From Xenoacremonium recifei (taxonomy: Eukaryota; Ascomycota; Sordariomycetes; Hypocreales; Nectriaceae), in the NCBI GenBank assembly GCA_012184525.1, contig WOFQ01000007.1, positions 868,001 through 932,000 on the forward strand: 64,000 nt of DNA, given 5' to 3'. Below, in pieces: positions 34,291 to 44,524 of this stretch (positions are counted from its first letter, which is position 1; each line of letters begins with the position of its first letter). The notes under the pieces are model-generated. The model searched no databases. It was not told the origin of the DNA and was given only the letters and a program-made list of their open reading frames with translations. The position numbers and the translations under genes were made by a program.

Positions 34291-35792
34291 TCACAGCCAA
34301 CCGATTCTCCGCCATAGGAAGCTTGTTCCTCCTATCAACGCAGTGGCGCCAGTGAAGGCAATGAGAGTTCCGTAGCCGCTGCCATAGCCACCAGCCGCTT
34401 GGCCTTTCCATGGCATGCCTTGTAGCAATGATTCGCTCAGAGGGCCAGACACAACGTTGCCAATGCCTCTCCCAGCTGCTAAAAACCCAAACACCATGGT
34501 CGGATCAAAAGAACTTCCCGTTCCAAGACCCGATGGACCAGATCGAGCCGCGGAAGCTGAAGTAACTTGACGCATGATTCCCGGCCAGGCGCTTGTGTAA
34601 GAACCGGCAAACAAGCCGTAGACTATACAGAACACATACAATACGGGCAGATTTGTGGCCATTCCCCAGAGGAGGAAAGTTCCGAGAGTCGTGCCGATGG
34701 TCGATATCATGATACACGTAGTGACGTGGAGTCGGTCGATGAGAGAGCCCATGGCCACACACCCAAACACAGATGCGACGTTGAGAAGCAGGACCGTGAG
34801 AGCTGAAGTGAAGGCACCGGCACCGATAATACTGCGCGCATAAGAGGGAAGGTAAATGCCGGGGAGGAAAAAGCCGAGTGCCTGAGCGATGTTGGCGGCT
34901 TGGTGCAGTAGGAAGACGCGGCTCTTGGCAAAGCTCAGCTTGAAGGGGCTCGCATGAGCCTTAGCCGAGTAGGGAAGACGCGGCTTGATGAAGAACACGA
35001 GAGGCATGATGAAGACGAATAGCGCTATGGCCCAGACTCTAAGGGTGGTCCTGAAGCCATAGCGGTCCAGGAGCGACTGAAGCACCAAGGGAAGGACGAA
35101 GCCAGCCAAGCCGGTGCCGGACCACATGATACCATACGCGAGCCCCTTTCGTTTGACAAACCACTCGTCGATGTACACGATGCAAGGGCAGTAGGAGATG
35201 GATCCGCCGATGGCAAAGAGTACCCCCTGGGTGATGATGAGATGGGTGGTGTTTTGGGAGAAGGAGCTCGCGACAATGGCGCCGCACATGATGACTAGAC
35301 CGACGATTGGGGTCCAGCGGCCGCTTCGGGGGTATGCTCGGAGTGAAGCCATGATGATGGGACAGTCGAGATACATGATGCCCTGAGGTTGCACTGTAAG
35401 CATATGGTTTCATAGACTATTGGGTCTGCCATTGAAAATACGACTTACCATGGCGCAGGTTCCGATGGCTGCGATCTGTGATGAGCCTGCAAATGGAGCA
35501 TGCGTACTGTAGTAGTCTTGGAAGACGCCGTATGCGAAAGGGAAGCCTGGGCGAAGCAGTCAGCGCCATTGGTCCTCATTGACAAGCAACTATCATATTC
35601 ATGATACATACCCCAAGTGAGCGCCTCAAGCGCAAAACATGCTGACAAGAAAAGCCATGCGTCTTTGCCGCCGTCGACTGGTGGCAGCGAGCTCTCGTGG
35701 AGTCCGCCAGACATGGATTCGTCTTCACCCGATCGTTCTACATCGTTTCGAGGTTGCTGGAGGGCATGGAGCTCGATTGTTTCTGTAGCCAT
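34291..35792 (-). CDS. MFS transporter of the monocarboxylate-porter type
   Basis: Exons 35792-35612, 35546-35449 and 35382-34291 encode 456 residues with about twelve transmembrane helices. The opening GKDAWLFLSACFALEALTWGFPFAYGVFQDYY matches the fungal monocarboxylate-porter (MCT/MCH) branch, as do GIMYLDCPIIMASLRAYP, WFVKRKGLAYGIMWSGTGLAGFVLPLVLQ and GYGTLIAFTGATALIGG. The N-terminal 45 residues are hydrophilic and acidic. Fungal members move organic acids, riboflavin or metabolites, so the substrate is open. It is the first accessory-type gene after a run of housekeeping genes and is followed by redox enzymes on the same strand. Confidence 0.88.
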
Positions 35793-36013
35793 GAGAGAAC
35801 TGAAGTGGCATCGATGACGGCCAATTGAGAGACAAGAAGAGAGAGATAACTCGGAAGGAAGATTTTAGACACTACATGGTCTATATAGAAGTTATCATTA
35901 ACCCAGATCGTCCCAAATATGGAGTCGTTGCCACGGTGGGAAAGGCTCATGTTCAGGCGCGCCCTGTAGAGGACGAAAGAAGTGGAGATTGCCGAGCCCT
36001 GAATTTCTGTGCA
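35793..36013. promoter_or_regulatory. Promoter side of the MFS transporter
   Basis: A 221 bp stretch between the transporter start and the inverted-repeat element. No coding sequence is seen. Confidence 0.35.
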
Positions 36014-36131
36014 ATCTATAAAATGTATAAGACACCAGAAGTAGTTAGGTAGTTATAAAGATACTTAATTTTTCTAACTTATAGACCTCCCTAATTAGCC
36101 TAAATATATATATTCCTATATTATTAAGCCC
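36014..36131 (+). repeat. Left terminal inverted repeat
   Basis: Pairs with 37014-37131. It contains the inner core TTATAGACCTCCCT and is richer in A/T than the right arm by G-to-A and C-to-T differences. Confidence 0.8.
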
Positions 36132-36776
36132 TATAGTGAGTCGGGGTTCGAGAATCGCACACTCATACACAACCAGAGACAACAGCCTCTCACAAGGAAG
36201 CTCCCGGATAAATGCTATAAATCCTGTAAATGCTACGCCTTTCAATTCAGCGTTTTAAATCTAAAGGACTCAAATGTGAGCCATAATCCAGTTGACCAAA
36301 TAATCAATAAATGCAGTACCCAATTTGGGTAGAAAATGAGTGGACAAATTCGTGGGGGAACAGTTGTTGATTCCTCTTCTCTGAGAGCCCGCAGGAGCTC
36401 TTTTAGCTACGCAATTTGATAACTAATTATATGATAAAATGACGCCCACGTGACTCCCTTCCAGCTCGGACACACTCGGCTTCAAGACGAACAAGAGACC
36501 CATGGATATGTCAGACCTCGGAGGTCAGAGATTCGAGAGCATTCTGTATAGCCTTCATGTCGGTCTGGATATTGCCCATCACTTCGTTGAAATGTGATTG
36601 TGACACTGGGCCTCTATCCATCGCATCATCATCCGACATTGTTGAAGCTGGACAAAAAAACGTGCGTGGTGTCGTTGATGATTCGTCTTCTTGTCGGATT
36701 TTCGAGTGAGGATGGGAAGAAGAGAAGTGAACAAGTGTTGGAAAGAAGGTCAACAGAAAGTTAAAGTGTATTTAGA

Positions 36777-36892
36777 GCACTTCCAGGCTACAGGTTCAGG
36801 GCACTTCAGGCTACAGGTTCAGGGCACTTCAGGCTACTGGTTCAGGGCACTTCAGGCTACAGGTTCAGGGCACTTCGGGCTGCGGCTCCAGG
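36777..36892 (+). repeat. 23 bp tandem repeat, five copies
   Basis: The unit is GCACTTCAGGCTACAGGTTCAGG as seen at 36801-36823. Copies begin at about 36777, 36801, 36824, 36847 and 36870; the first has one extra base and the last is diverged. It lies inside the inverted-repeat element. Confidence 0.9.
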
Positions 36893-37013
36893 GCATATAG
36901 GCCTATAGTTCTAGGGCATTCAGGCCTTCAGCCCGTTGTAATGGAGGGGCTAGATATGCTTATGCTTATATACACCACTGGTGGGGCATATATGACTCGC
37001 TGAGAAGCCCGTG

Positions 37014-37131
37014 GGGCTTAGTAATATAGGACTGTACATATTTAGGCTAGCCAGGGAGGTCCATAACTGTGAAAAATCAAGCATCCTCACAACCACCTAA
37101 ATACTTCCGATGTCTCACAAATTTTACAGAT
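37014..37131 (-). repeat. Right terminal inverted repeat
   Basis: Complement of the left arm. It keeps G and C where the left arm has A and T, so it is the less mutated copy. Confidence 0.8.
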
Positions 37132-37160
37132 CTCACTTCACTTCCCTCCTTCATCTTTCA

Positions 37161-38337
37161 TCATGCCGTGACGGAGTAGTCCATGACACCTACCTTCTGG
37201 ACCTTTGCAAGAACGCCCTCATAATAATCCAGATTTGCAGACTTGGAGACCCAATTGTTCTTAGCATCATGGCGACGCGACCCGTAATTGCGCGCGTCGT
37301 AATACTCACCCGCCGTCAGCACGATGCCGCCCGGCTGCGGCGCGTACGTGCCATCAGCGCGCCTTTGGAGGACTTCCAGACGGGCATCTATAATGTGTTA
37401 ATCAGCCTTCACAGACTCTAGCATTGTATCGAAGAACTTACCTTTGTTGGCATTGACAAAGTAAGCCATGGACCACCGGCTTTGATCGATGGGCAGATTC
37501 TCAAACGAGATGCGGTGCAGCGTCGACTTGAGTGCCCGACCACTCCATAGATGCAGGGCATCGCCAATATTCACGACAACGCTCTCCGGCACCAGCGGCA
37601 CCTCCGCCCAGCAGCCTGTTGGGCTCTCAACCTCCAGTCCGCCAGATTTGGGCCATACAAAGGTTAGTGAACCCCAGTCGGTATGCGTCCGCAGGCGCGG
37701 GATGCCCTCACCAACATCCGCCGCGAACTGCGGATAGTGCAGCATGCGTAGCACATTGGGTGGATCGGATTTGTCAGAGTGAGCTGCCGTGAAGTATGTG
37801 GGCGGCAGGCCGAAGTGACGCGCGAAGATGCTGAGGAGACGGAGAGCGAGGGTGTGGCAGCGCGCCTTGAAGGCTTCGACGGAGTGTCGGCGAGAGGCGT
37901 CCCAGTAGGTGTGCAAGTTTTTACTTCGCTCGATGGCTCCGCGAAGGCCGCCGAAGACCATGGACTCGTGTGCACCGTTGCTAGCGGGCGTTAATAATCG
38001 GATGAGGCTCAAGGAGAGTTTGGCTTACGCAGAGTGCTTCAGATCATAGCCGATCTGTTGTTCGTCAATAGCGCATCGTAGTTTTTCGTCTTGCGGTAAC
38101 TTGCAGAACCCTTGGTTCTGGGTCAGAGTCGCCAGTTGGTAAGTGATGTATTTGGGTAGGACTGAAGCCGCTCACCAGTTCATACATGCTGTCCACTTCT
38201 GCTTGAGGAATGCCGTGCCCAGTCAGTATCAAGAAGCCCCAGGTCTTGCATGCTGCGACGATTTCGTCTGCCTTGGATCCAGAGCCGTCATCGACAAGAT
38301 CAGACACGTCAATGACGGGGAAGATGTCGTTGCTCAT
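37161..38337 (-). CDS. 2-oxoglutarate/Fe(II)-dependent oxygenase (isopenicillin-N-synthase-like)
   Basis: Four exons (38337-38176, 38117-38029, 37980-37442, 37387-37161) join in phase to 338 residues. The DIOX_N region at the start reads FPVIDVSDLVDDGSG and TWGFLILTGHGIP. The catalytic domain has the HxD iron ligands in RTHTDWGSLTFVW, the distal His in STLHRISF, and the 2-oxoglutarate-binding Arg-x-Ser in SRWSMAYF. These are all the residues needed for activity. The end, GEYYDARNYGSRRHD, is common in fungal members of unknown substrate. It sits between the MFS transporter and an aldo/keto reductase on the same strand, suggesting a shared small-molecule pathway. The substrate cannot be inferred. 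Confidence 0.92.
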
Positions 38338-39036
38338 GGTTGATTTTCTGTTTGATGGTAACCGGTTTCAACCAGCATCTGAGATTTGTTATTGCGTCTC
38401 CATTTCCTAATATTTCCCAATCCCCACGGCCATTTTATTCCTCAGTGTTTTGTTTGCTTCTACACAAACCTTCGGAAACGTCTAAAATATTCTCGGCCGA
38501 GTCGAACGGTCGAGTTTCCTAACTGCGCCGTGAGACGCCGGCCGCGATAGGGCCAGAGCAGACCCTAGTCTACCCACGGAACAATCCAAGCCGAGACGCC
38601 ATGGCTGAGTGATGAAACCTTAGGGTGCAAGCCATTGAAGCCGTTAAGGTGCACTGAGGGAACCTTCAGTACTGGATGTTCTCTTTTACTCTTTCACGAC
38701 TTCAACCACCATGGTGATAATCCGCTTGGGCTCCATGGACAAGCACATACGACCACAGCTCTTAGAGAAAACCCGGTCCCGTCTGCTCCCGAGAAGTCAA
38801 CCTAAGAAGCGCCAGAGTAGTAGCTGGGTTGGTGACAACCAGCGAATTCCTGGTGTTGTATGTTTTTGCCTTTTTGCCTCATGAAGTTTTGCTAGCTTTG
38901 CTGAATGTTTGACTGAGCATCTAATGTAACAGGAATGACATTGCTGTCGATCGAAGGGGACGTAAATAGAGGGTCTATTTTTAAGTGGCCACTGAATAGA
39001 CGTTTGATGCTTCATGATTTTGAATGTTTTTAGACA
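38338..39036. other. Intergenic region between oxygenase and aldo/keto reductase
   Basis: Promoter of the oxygenase and 3' flank of the reductase. No gene or striking repeat was found in these 699 bp. Confidence 0.4.
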
Positions 39037-40134
39037 CTATGCGTCTTGTAGCTCCACTGAGTCACCAAAGCAACCAGACAATGCCTCCTTCGGATACCGT
39101 CCACCTCTTGTACCGCCTATGTTCTTGATCGCCTCTCGGATCTTCAGCTCGTCTTCTTCAGTTAATTGAACCTCAACTGCACCAGCATTATCCATCAAGT
39201 GGTTTACGTGCTTGGTTCCCGCAATGGGAATAAAGTCTAAGGAGTCAGCCATTCTGCCGGCAAGTTTTTTTGTGAGGATAAGGAACTAACCATCCCCTTG
39301 TGCGAGCACCCATGCAATGGCCAACCGGCTCGGTGTGGTCTTTTTCTCTCTTGCCATGTGGGCCATCGTCTTAACCAGCTCCAGGTTCGCTGGGAAATTC
39401 TCCGCCGAGAATCGCGGGTGGTTGAGTCGATTGTCTGTCTCATCTAGGTCTCTACGGCTCTGAATACTGCCTGTGAGAAAACCGCGACCGAGGGGGGCAT
39501 AAGCCACGATCTTGACGCCAAGTTCCCTTGCTGTAGTCAAGAAGCCTGTTTGCTCTGACTCAATATCTAGAGCAAATGGAGAGAATTCCATCTGGGCTGC
39601 AGCTATAGGATGGACGGCATGGGCTCTTCGCAGTGTTCGAGCAGAGCATTCTGATAGCCCTAGATACCGGATTTTGCCTTGTGCCTTTAGCTCAGCCATA
39701 GCCTGTACTGTCTTCTCGATAGGCACATTTGGGTCCACGCGGTGCTGGTAATAGAGATCGATGCGATCCGTTCTCAGCCGCTTCAGACTCTCCTCGCAAG
39801 CCGACTTGACATACTCAGGCGTCCCAATGACCTCTGTCTTCCCTTCAACTCTTCGATTGCCAAATTTGGTGGCCAAGAAGATTTCGTCCCGTCGCCCGGT
39901 CTCCTTGAACCACCGTCCTATAAGCAACTCGTTGGTGAAGGGCCCGTAAATGTCGCTCGTGTCCCAGAACGTGATGCCCATGTCTGCTGCTAGGGTCAGC
40001 ACTTTGAGGGAATGTTCGTCATTGTAGCCACCGAAGGAGGAGTACTGGTGGCTCATGCCCATGCATCCTAGCCCTTGGGCTGACACGAGGTCATCACCGA
40101 TCTGTCGTTGGGGGTATTGCGCTGGCATTTTCAA
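39037..40134 (-). CDS. Aldo/keto reductase
   Basis: Exons 40134-39291 and 39236-39037 encode 347 residues of the AKR (YakC-like) family. The tetrad is visible: Asp and Tyr in FWDTSDIYGP, Lys in FLATKFG, and His in DLYYQHRVD. NADPH-site elements are GLSECSARTLRRA, YAPLGRGFLTG and, across the intron, FIPIAGTKHVNHLMDNAGA. The enzyme would reduce an aldehyde or ketone with NADPH in the cytosol. An alternative start two codons on (ATG at 40128) is possible. It is adjacent to a 2OG oxygenase and an SDR, which points to a redox tailoring or catabolic set. Confidence 0.92.
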
Positions 40135-40597
40135 GGCGTGATTGCTGTTTCAGGTGGCAAAACCATTCCTGGTTCTCTACATGAAGAGCTATTTCTAATG
40201 TCAGACTGACAATAAAGTGTCCTACTTTGTCAAAAGCGTGGCGCCAATGGACCTACATTGTCTCCAACATAACTCGGCCGAGATCCAGATCTTTGACACC
40301 CTGGGCCACTTGACCCGGCGGCGAGGTCTGTTCTAGTTTTCCATTACGGACATTTTCATTACAAATTGCGTCTTCAAGATCGGTCCCCATCTGCAAAGCA
40401 TCAGACTCGCCCGTAGCGCGATCAGAAGTGAACTAGAAACTGGGCCGTTTCGTCCCTGCGCCAGGCAAGGTGATTGTAATTGATCTTGGATTAAAAAAAA
40501 TTCATTTGAAACATCTTGAATTCGTCCTTTGCTCCAAAAAGCCCTCTAGAACTCATCGGTTGCGAGTTTGAACTCCCTGAAAATCCGGTGCCCCTCA
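40135..40597. promoter_or_regulatory. Divergent promoter between aldo/keto reductase and SDR genes
   Basis: 463 bp shared by two head-to-head redox genes; co-regulation is plausible. No A(A/T)GTCCGAC word is present. Confidence 0.45.
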
Positions 40598-41585
40598 ATG
40601 TCGTCAGCTATGGCTAAGCGCCTCGAAGGCAAAACCATCCTAATCACAGGAGCTTCATCGGGTATTGGCCGAAGCACAGCACTCGAGTTCGCGCGCACAG
40701 CACCGACCAATCTCCGCCTGGTGCTGACAGCACGGCGTGTGGACAAGCTTAAGGAATTGGCCGAGGAGATTGCGGCGGAGGTTGGTGATGGAGTAAAGGT
40801 CTTGCCGGTGCAGCTGGATGTGAGTGTGCCGTCGCAGGTTCGCGGTTTTGTTGATGCTCTGCCCTTGGAATGGCGAGAGATTGACATCCTCGTCAATAAT
40901 GCGTATGTATTCCTACAGCGAGCTTTGGAGACGTGAGTACATCTTGCTAACCGAACCCCTGTTAGCGGTCTTGTCAAAGGCGTGGCTCGAGCCCCAGATA
41001 TTGACGAAGGAGACATCGACATCATGTTCTCGACTAATGTGATCGGCTTGATCCACATGACGCAAGCTATCTTGCCAATCTTCCTCAAGAGATCAAATGG
41101 GGGTCAAGGAGATATCATCAACATTGGCAGCATCGCTGGCCGAGAGCCGTACCCCGGCGGTGGTATCTACTGTGCTACGAAGGCTGCTATCCGCAGCTTC
41201 TCAGAGAGTCTGAGAAAGGAGCTTATCGGGACGAGAATTAGAGTCATGGAGATTGCTCCGGGGCAAGTTGAGACGGTAGGACAACCCAGAGAGAGATGAG
41301 ACGACCATTGCTTATAGCTGACAACTTGCAGGAATTCTCCGTGGTCCGCTTCTATGGAGACAAGTCTAAGGCCGATGCTGTTTACGCGTAAGTGGAAGCG
41401 TATCATGTGTAGTTGATGATTGTACTGACGTATTGATCAGAGGTTGTGATCCTCTGACGCCTGAAGACATTGCTGAGATTGTTGTGTTTGTCGCTGGTAG
41501 ACGGGAAAATGTTGTCGTGGCGGACAGCTTGATTTTGCCGAGTCACCAGGGCAGTGCAACGATAATGCACAGACAGGGAGCCTGA
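40598..41585 (+). CDS. Short-chain dehydrogenase/reductase (YdfG-like)
   Basis: Four exons (40598-40902, 40966-41275, 41332-41387, 41441-41585) encode 271 residues. Classical SDR motifs are present: TGASSGIG cofactor loop, DVS acidic pair, NNA-G, catalytic Ser in NIGSIAG, and YCATKAA with the Tyr-x3-Lys pair. The C-terminal part (PGQVET, EFSVVRFYGDKSKADAVYAG, LTPEDIAEIVVFVAGR) matches the serine 3-dehydrogenase/3-hydroxy acid dehydrogenase group typified by yeast YMR226C and bacterial YdfG. It probably oxidises a hydroxy acid or reduces the matching ketone using NADP. ATG 40598 or ATG 40610 may be used as start. Confidence 0.92.
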
Positions 41586-41688
41586 GTGTTCCAAGGAAGT
41601 GTTGTATGATATATTCATTCGCGAATATCAGAATACATTTGTAAATTAAGGAAAAGGTCTTCGGTAGTTTTTATTGTTCAATTCGATT

Positions 41689-43728
41689 CTACACTTCTAG
41701 AAAACTAAGAAACGTATGGTCGAGTATATCTGAATCTATGTCAAGAAGCTCAGCCTCATGTCGAATCATGTACTCAACTTCAACTAGGAGCCTCGAAGTT
41801 TCCTCACTATCCAGGTTCGTGTAGACTCTCTGGAAGCACTCTTGGTCAAGGAGCCGGCTGATCATGGCCGAGCCTCGCCGCGCAATGTGATTCGGCCGAG
41901 AGGCAGTCCTCAACTGCTCTAAGCAGTTCATCATTAACATCCTGTCTCTCCCACTCGATTCGCACCCGGTCGGCATGAAGGTGTCGTCATCTTTGAAGAA
42001 AAGTAAGTTCAGAGTTATTATTATGGACGCGCTGATCACATGAGCTGGCGTCGTCCATATCTCGATATCCTGGTTGTCCGCCTTCTCGAGGTACGTCCTC
42101 AGAATCGATCGTGCAGATTCAAGGCTGGCGATGTGGGAAAAGAAGTATTTTCGGTCAGCGACAGCCCTGCAAAAGAAGCGGCGATGCAGCGTTAGGCGCT
42201 TATGAGCAAAGGCAATGCGAAAGCTGCGGCACAAATTGGATATCCAACGTGGCCGCGGCATGACATTGTCTTCCCGTACCCAGGGTGGCAGGTTAGCGGC
42301 CAGTTCCTTCATCTTATTGTCCGCAGCCAGAACCTCTCGAAACTCTTGAGCGATGCTGAGGTTTTCAGTGCCTGGGGTGCAAGTGCCGTCGAATAAATCG
42401 CGAGATATTCGTGCTAGTTCAGATTGCAAGATCATAAAGCTATTTTGGGTCGGCTGAGACAGGGGTAGGCTAACTATTTGCCCATCCTTGAGCATTCGGT
42501 CATCGTCTTCGTAGCAATTGGTTGGAAGCGGTGTTGTAGCATGCATCGGATTGACGACATACGCTCTTCTAAATGTAGTGAGGTACGAGTCTTGGGTGCA
42601 CAGAAAGCACCATATCCTGCGAAAAGTTTCGTGCTCAATGATCTGGGCAGCACTTGAATGGGAATTGGGTATCGGGAGTCGGTGAAGCTGCATCAGTTGA
42701 GCCACGCTCACGGCCATGGCGTGTAAGCTCACAATGCGCTTGCTATCACTGTCATCGGACATACACATCAGCAACAGCAAACTTGGCATTTTCGAACAGA
42801 TTAACACTTACCCAAATGCATGCGCACATGGTAGAATCACGCAAACGGATTGCAAGGCATATACTGTGTCAATCAATTAGCAAAGGCCCTTCCAGGAACA
42901 CAAATCGGTTAACATACTGCTATGATTTGCCGCAAAATCGGATGCATTCAAAGTCTGTAATGCTAGCTCATAGAAACTCTGTGATAGTGAACTACTTTCA
43001 GGGAGACCCCATTCTGCAACCTGCTGCTGGCTGGCATATAGGAACGTCAGGCTTAGCACTGAATAATACAACGAGAGCCACGCGGCATCCGGCAGCTCGG
43101 CTCGTTTCCGATAGCCTGCACATTTCTCCATGAAAGTCGGCATGTGCAAGACATTGTGTGTCCAAGCAACGGAGTCTTTATGGAAAGCCATGATCTTGGT
43201 TGCTTGTTCTTCGGTCAGGAAGAGATCCGTCACTCTGTCCGGACCGGGATTAATGGAGATTCTAGTCGCCGCATGATGGCTGCCCCAAGCAAGGCTCTCC
43301 AGCGTATTGGCGGCATCAATAGCAAGTTGCACTTCTGGAGCGTCTTGGACCACTGCTGGTGCTGCTGCTATAGCTACTGGTGACGGCCGTGATGCTCTGG
43401 TTGGAGTTTCGAATGCCTGTGAGCCTGTCATGGAGCCAGCGGGACTGTTAATGGAACCAGTCTCGAACTCGGCCGACTGCGGAGACGGTAGAGCTGCAGA
43501 GTTGTTGGCGTCTCCAATATTACCCCCGGGAAGGCCTGCATCTTCGATTGGCGAGCTGAAGTCGTACGTCGTCTTCGACAAGATGACTCGTTCTCGTGAG
43601 CATTGATCGGGAATGTTCCGCCGCACGCAATTGGTACAAGGAAAGACTCTGGAGCACCGCAGCTTTCGCCGGTAGCAGGGCTGGCACGAACGCGGTGCCC
43701 GTTGGGTGATCCGGAGGGACGCCTCCAT
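41689..43728 (-). CDS. Zn(II)2Cys6 transcription factor with fungal-specific regulatory domain
   Basis: Exons 43728-42918, 42863-42812 and 42748-41689 join in phase to 640 residues. The binuclear zinc cluster is at the extreme N-terminus with C15, C18, C25, C31, C34 and C43. The fungal_trans domain occupies roughly residues 190-520, with typical blocks HNVLHMPTFMEKC, YALQSVCVILPCAHAFGDSKRIVSLHAMAVSVAQLMQLHRL and RRIWCFLCTQDSYL. It faces the SDR gene tail to tail, with 103 bp between the stops. Its position beside the transporter, oxygenase, AKR and SDR makes it the likely local regulator of that set. Confidence 0.92.
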
Positions 43729-44524
43729 GACTGAAGAGACCCTTGTCGGTGTCGTAATGGATGCCGGGGTCTTTGCAGAATAGGAGGCAGGGGTTCAATC
43801 TGGAGAACGGGGGACTTTTCAGCGTGTTGGGAGGGGAGGTATCGAGTCAAACTGGCCCGTCGAACATCGGTCAGGCTTTGTAGATAGCCGGCTCAAGGTT
43901 GCATCTGGCCGCCGGCCTCTCCAGCAGGATTGAATGTATTACGCATCTTTCCTTGCTGGGACGGGCGAAAATTGGGAATGTCGTTATGGAGGAGTTGTTG
44001 CTGATAAGGCCGTGGATACTCATTGGCTTGAGGGTTGTTGGTTCACGGCCGAGTTTCCGCTAGCATGGAGCTACTGAAAACCCCCCTTCTGACTGCCCAA
44101 CGTGCAATTGTTACTATTTCACCTCTGTTAAATTCCTGTGCTGGCTCCTTTCAAGCAGAAAATTAGGCAAGTTAAAGAAAAAAAAATTCTCACTTCATGG
44201 CCCTAACCTTGCTGTAATCCTCCAGGTCGCTTACACAGATCGATGAATGATATTCTCGGCTTCGGCTGATCCAAGGGGACGGGAGGGTTGAAGACTGACT
44301 GAATTCAAGAAGGTATCAGTACGTCGTCAGATGAGTCGTCCGAGTTCAACTTCTTCCATCTGAACAGGAAAGAACTAGGTACTCAGGCATTAAGAGACGT
44401 AACTGAGCCGCGTTCATTCACGATGTTGATTCAATAATTCATTCTCGTACTTGCTATTCTTATCAAACACTCAATACAACCACATAATCAAAACCGCCCA
44501 TGATATACCGTTTCATGTGTACAA
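43729..44524. promoter_or_regulatory. Promoter of the C6 factor and 3' flank of the second oxygenase
   Basis: 796 bp without a recognisable gene. It separates the two accessory gene sets. Confidence 0.4.

Larger units (their letters stand above)
36014..37131. mobile_element. Decayed TIR element of about 1.1 kb
   Basis: The ends form 118 bp terminal inverted repeats without any gap (36014-36131 versus the complement of 37014-37131). Most mismatches are transitions, and the left arm carries the A/T version at nearly every one. That is the pattern expected of repeat-induced point mutation acting on one copy. The interior has a five-copy 23 bp tandem repeat and a short minus-strand frame (36511-36753) whose residues MSDDDAMDRGPVSQSHFNEVMGNIQ resemble no domain I can name. 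There is no transposase. The right end lies 30 bp beyond the stop codon of the neighbouring oxygenase. No clear target-site duplication was identified. It is a probable non-autonomous DNA transposon or remnant. Confidence 0.75.

Noticed and set aside
36141..36156. GGTTCGAGAATCGC, resembling a tRNA B box
   Set aside because: No A box or foldable cloverleaf at the proper distance; it lies in the transposon-like element.
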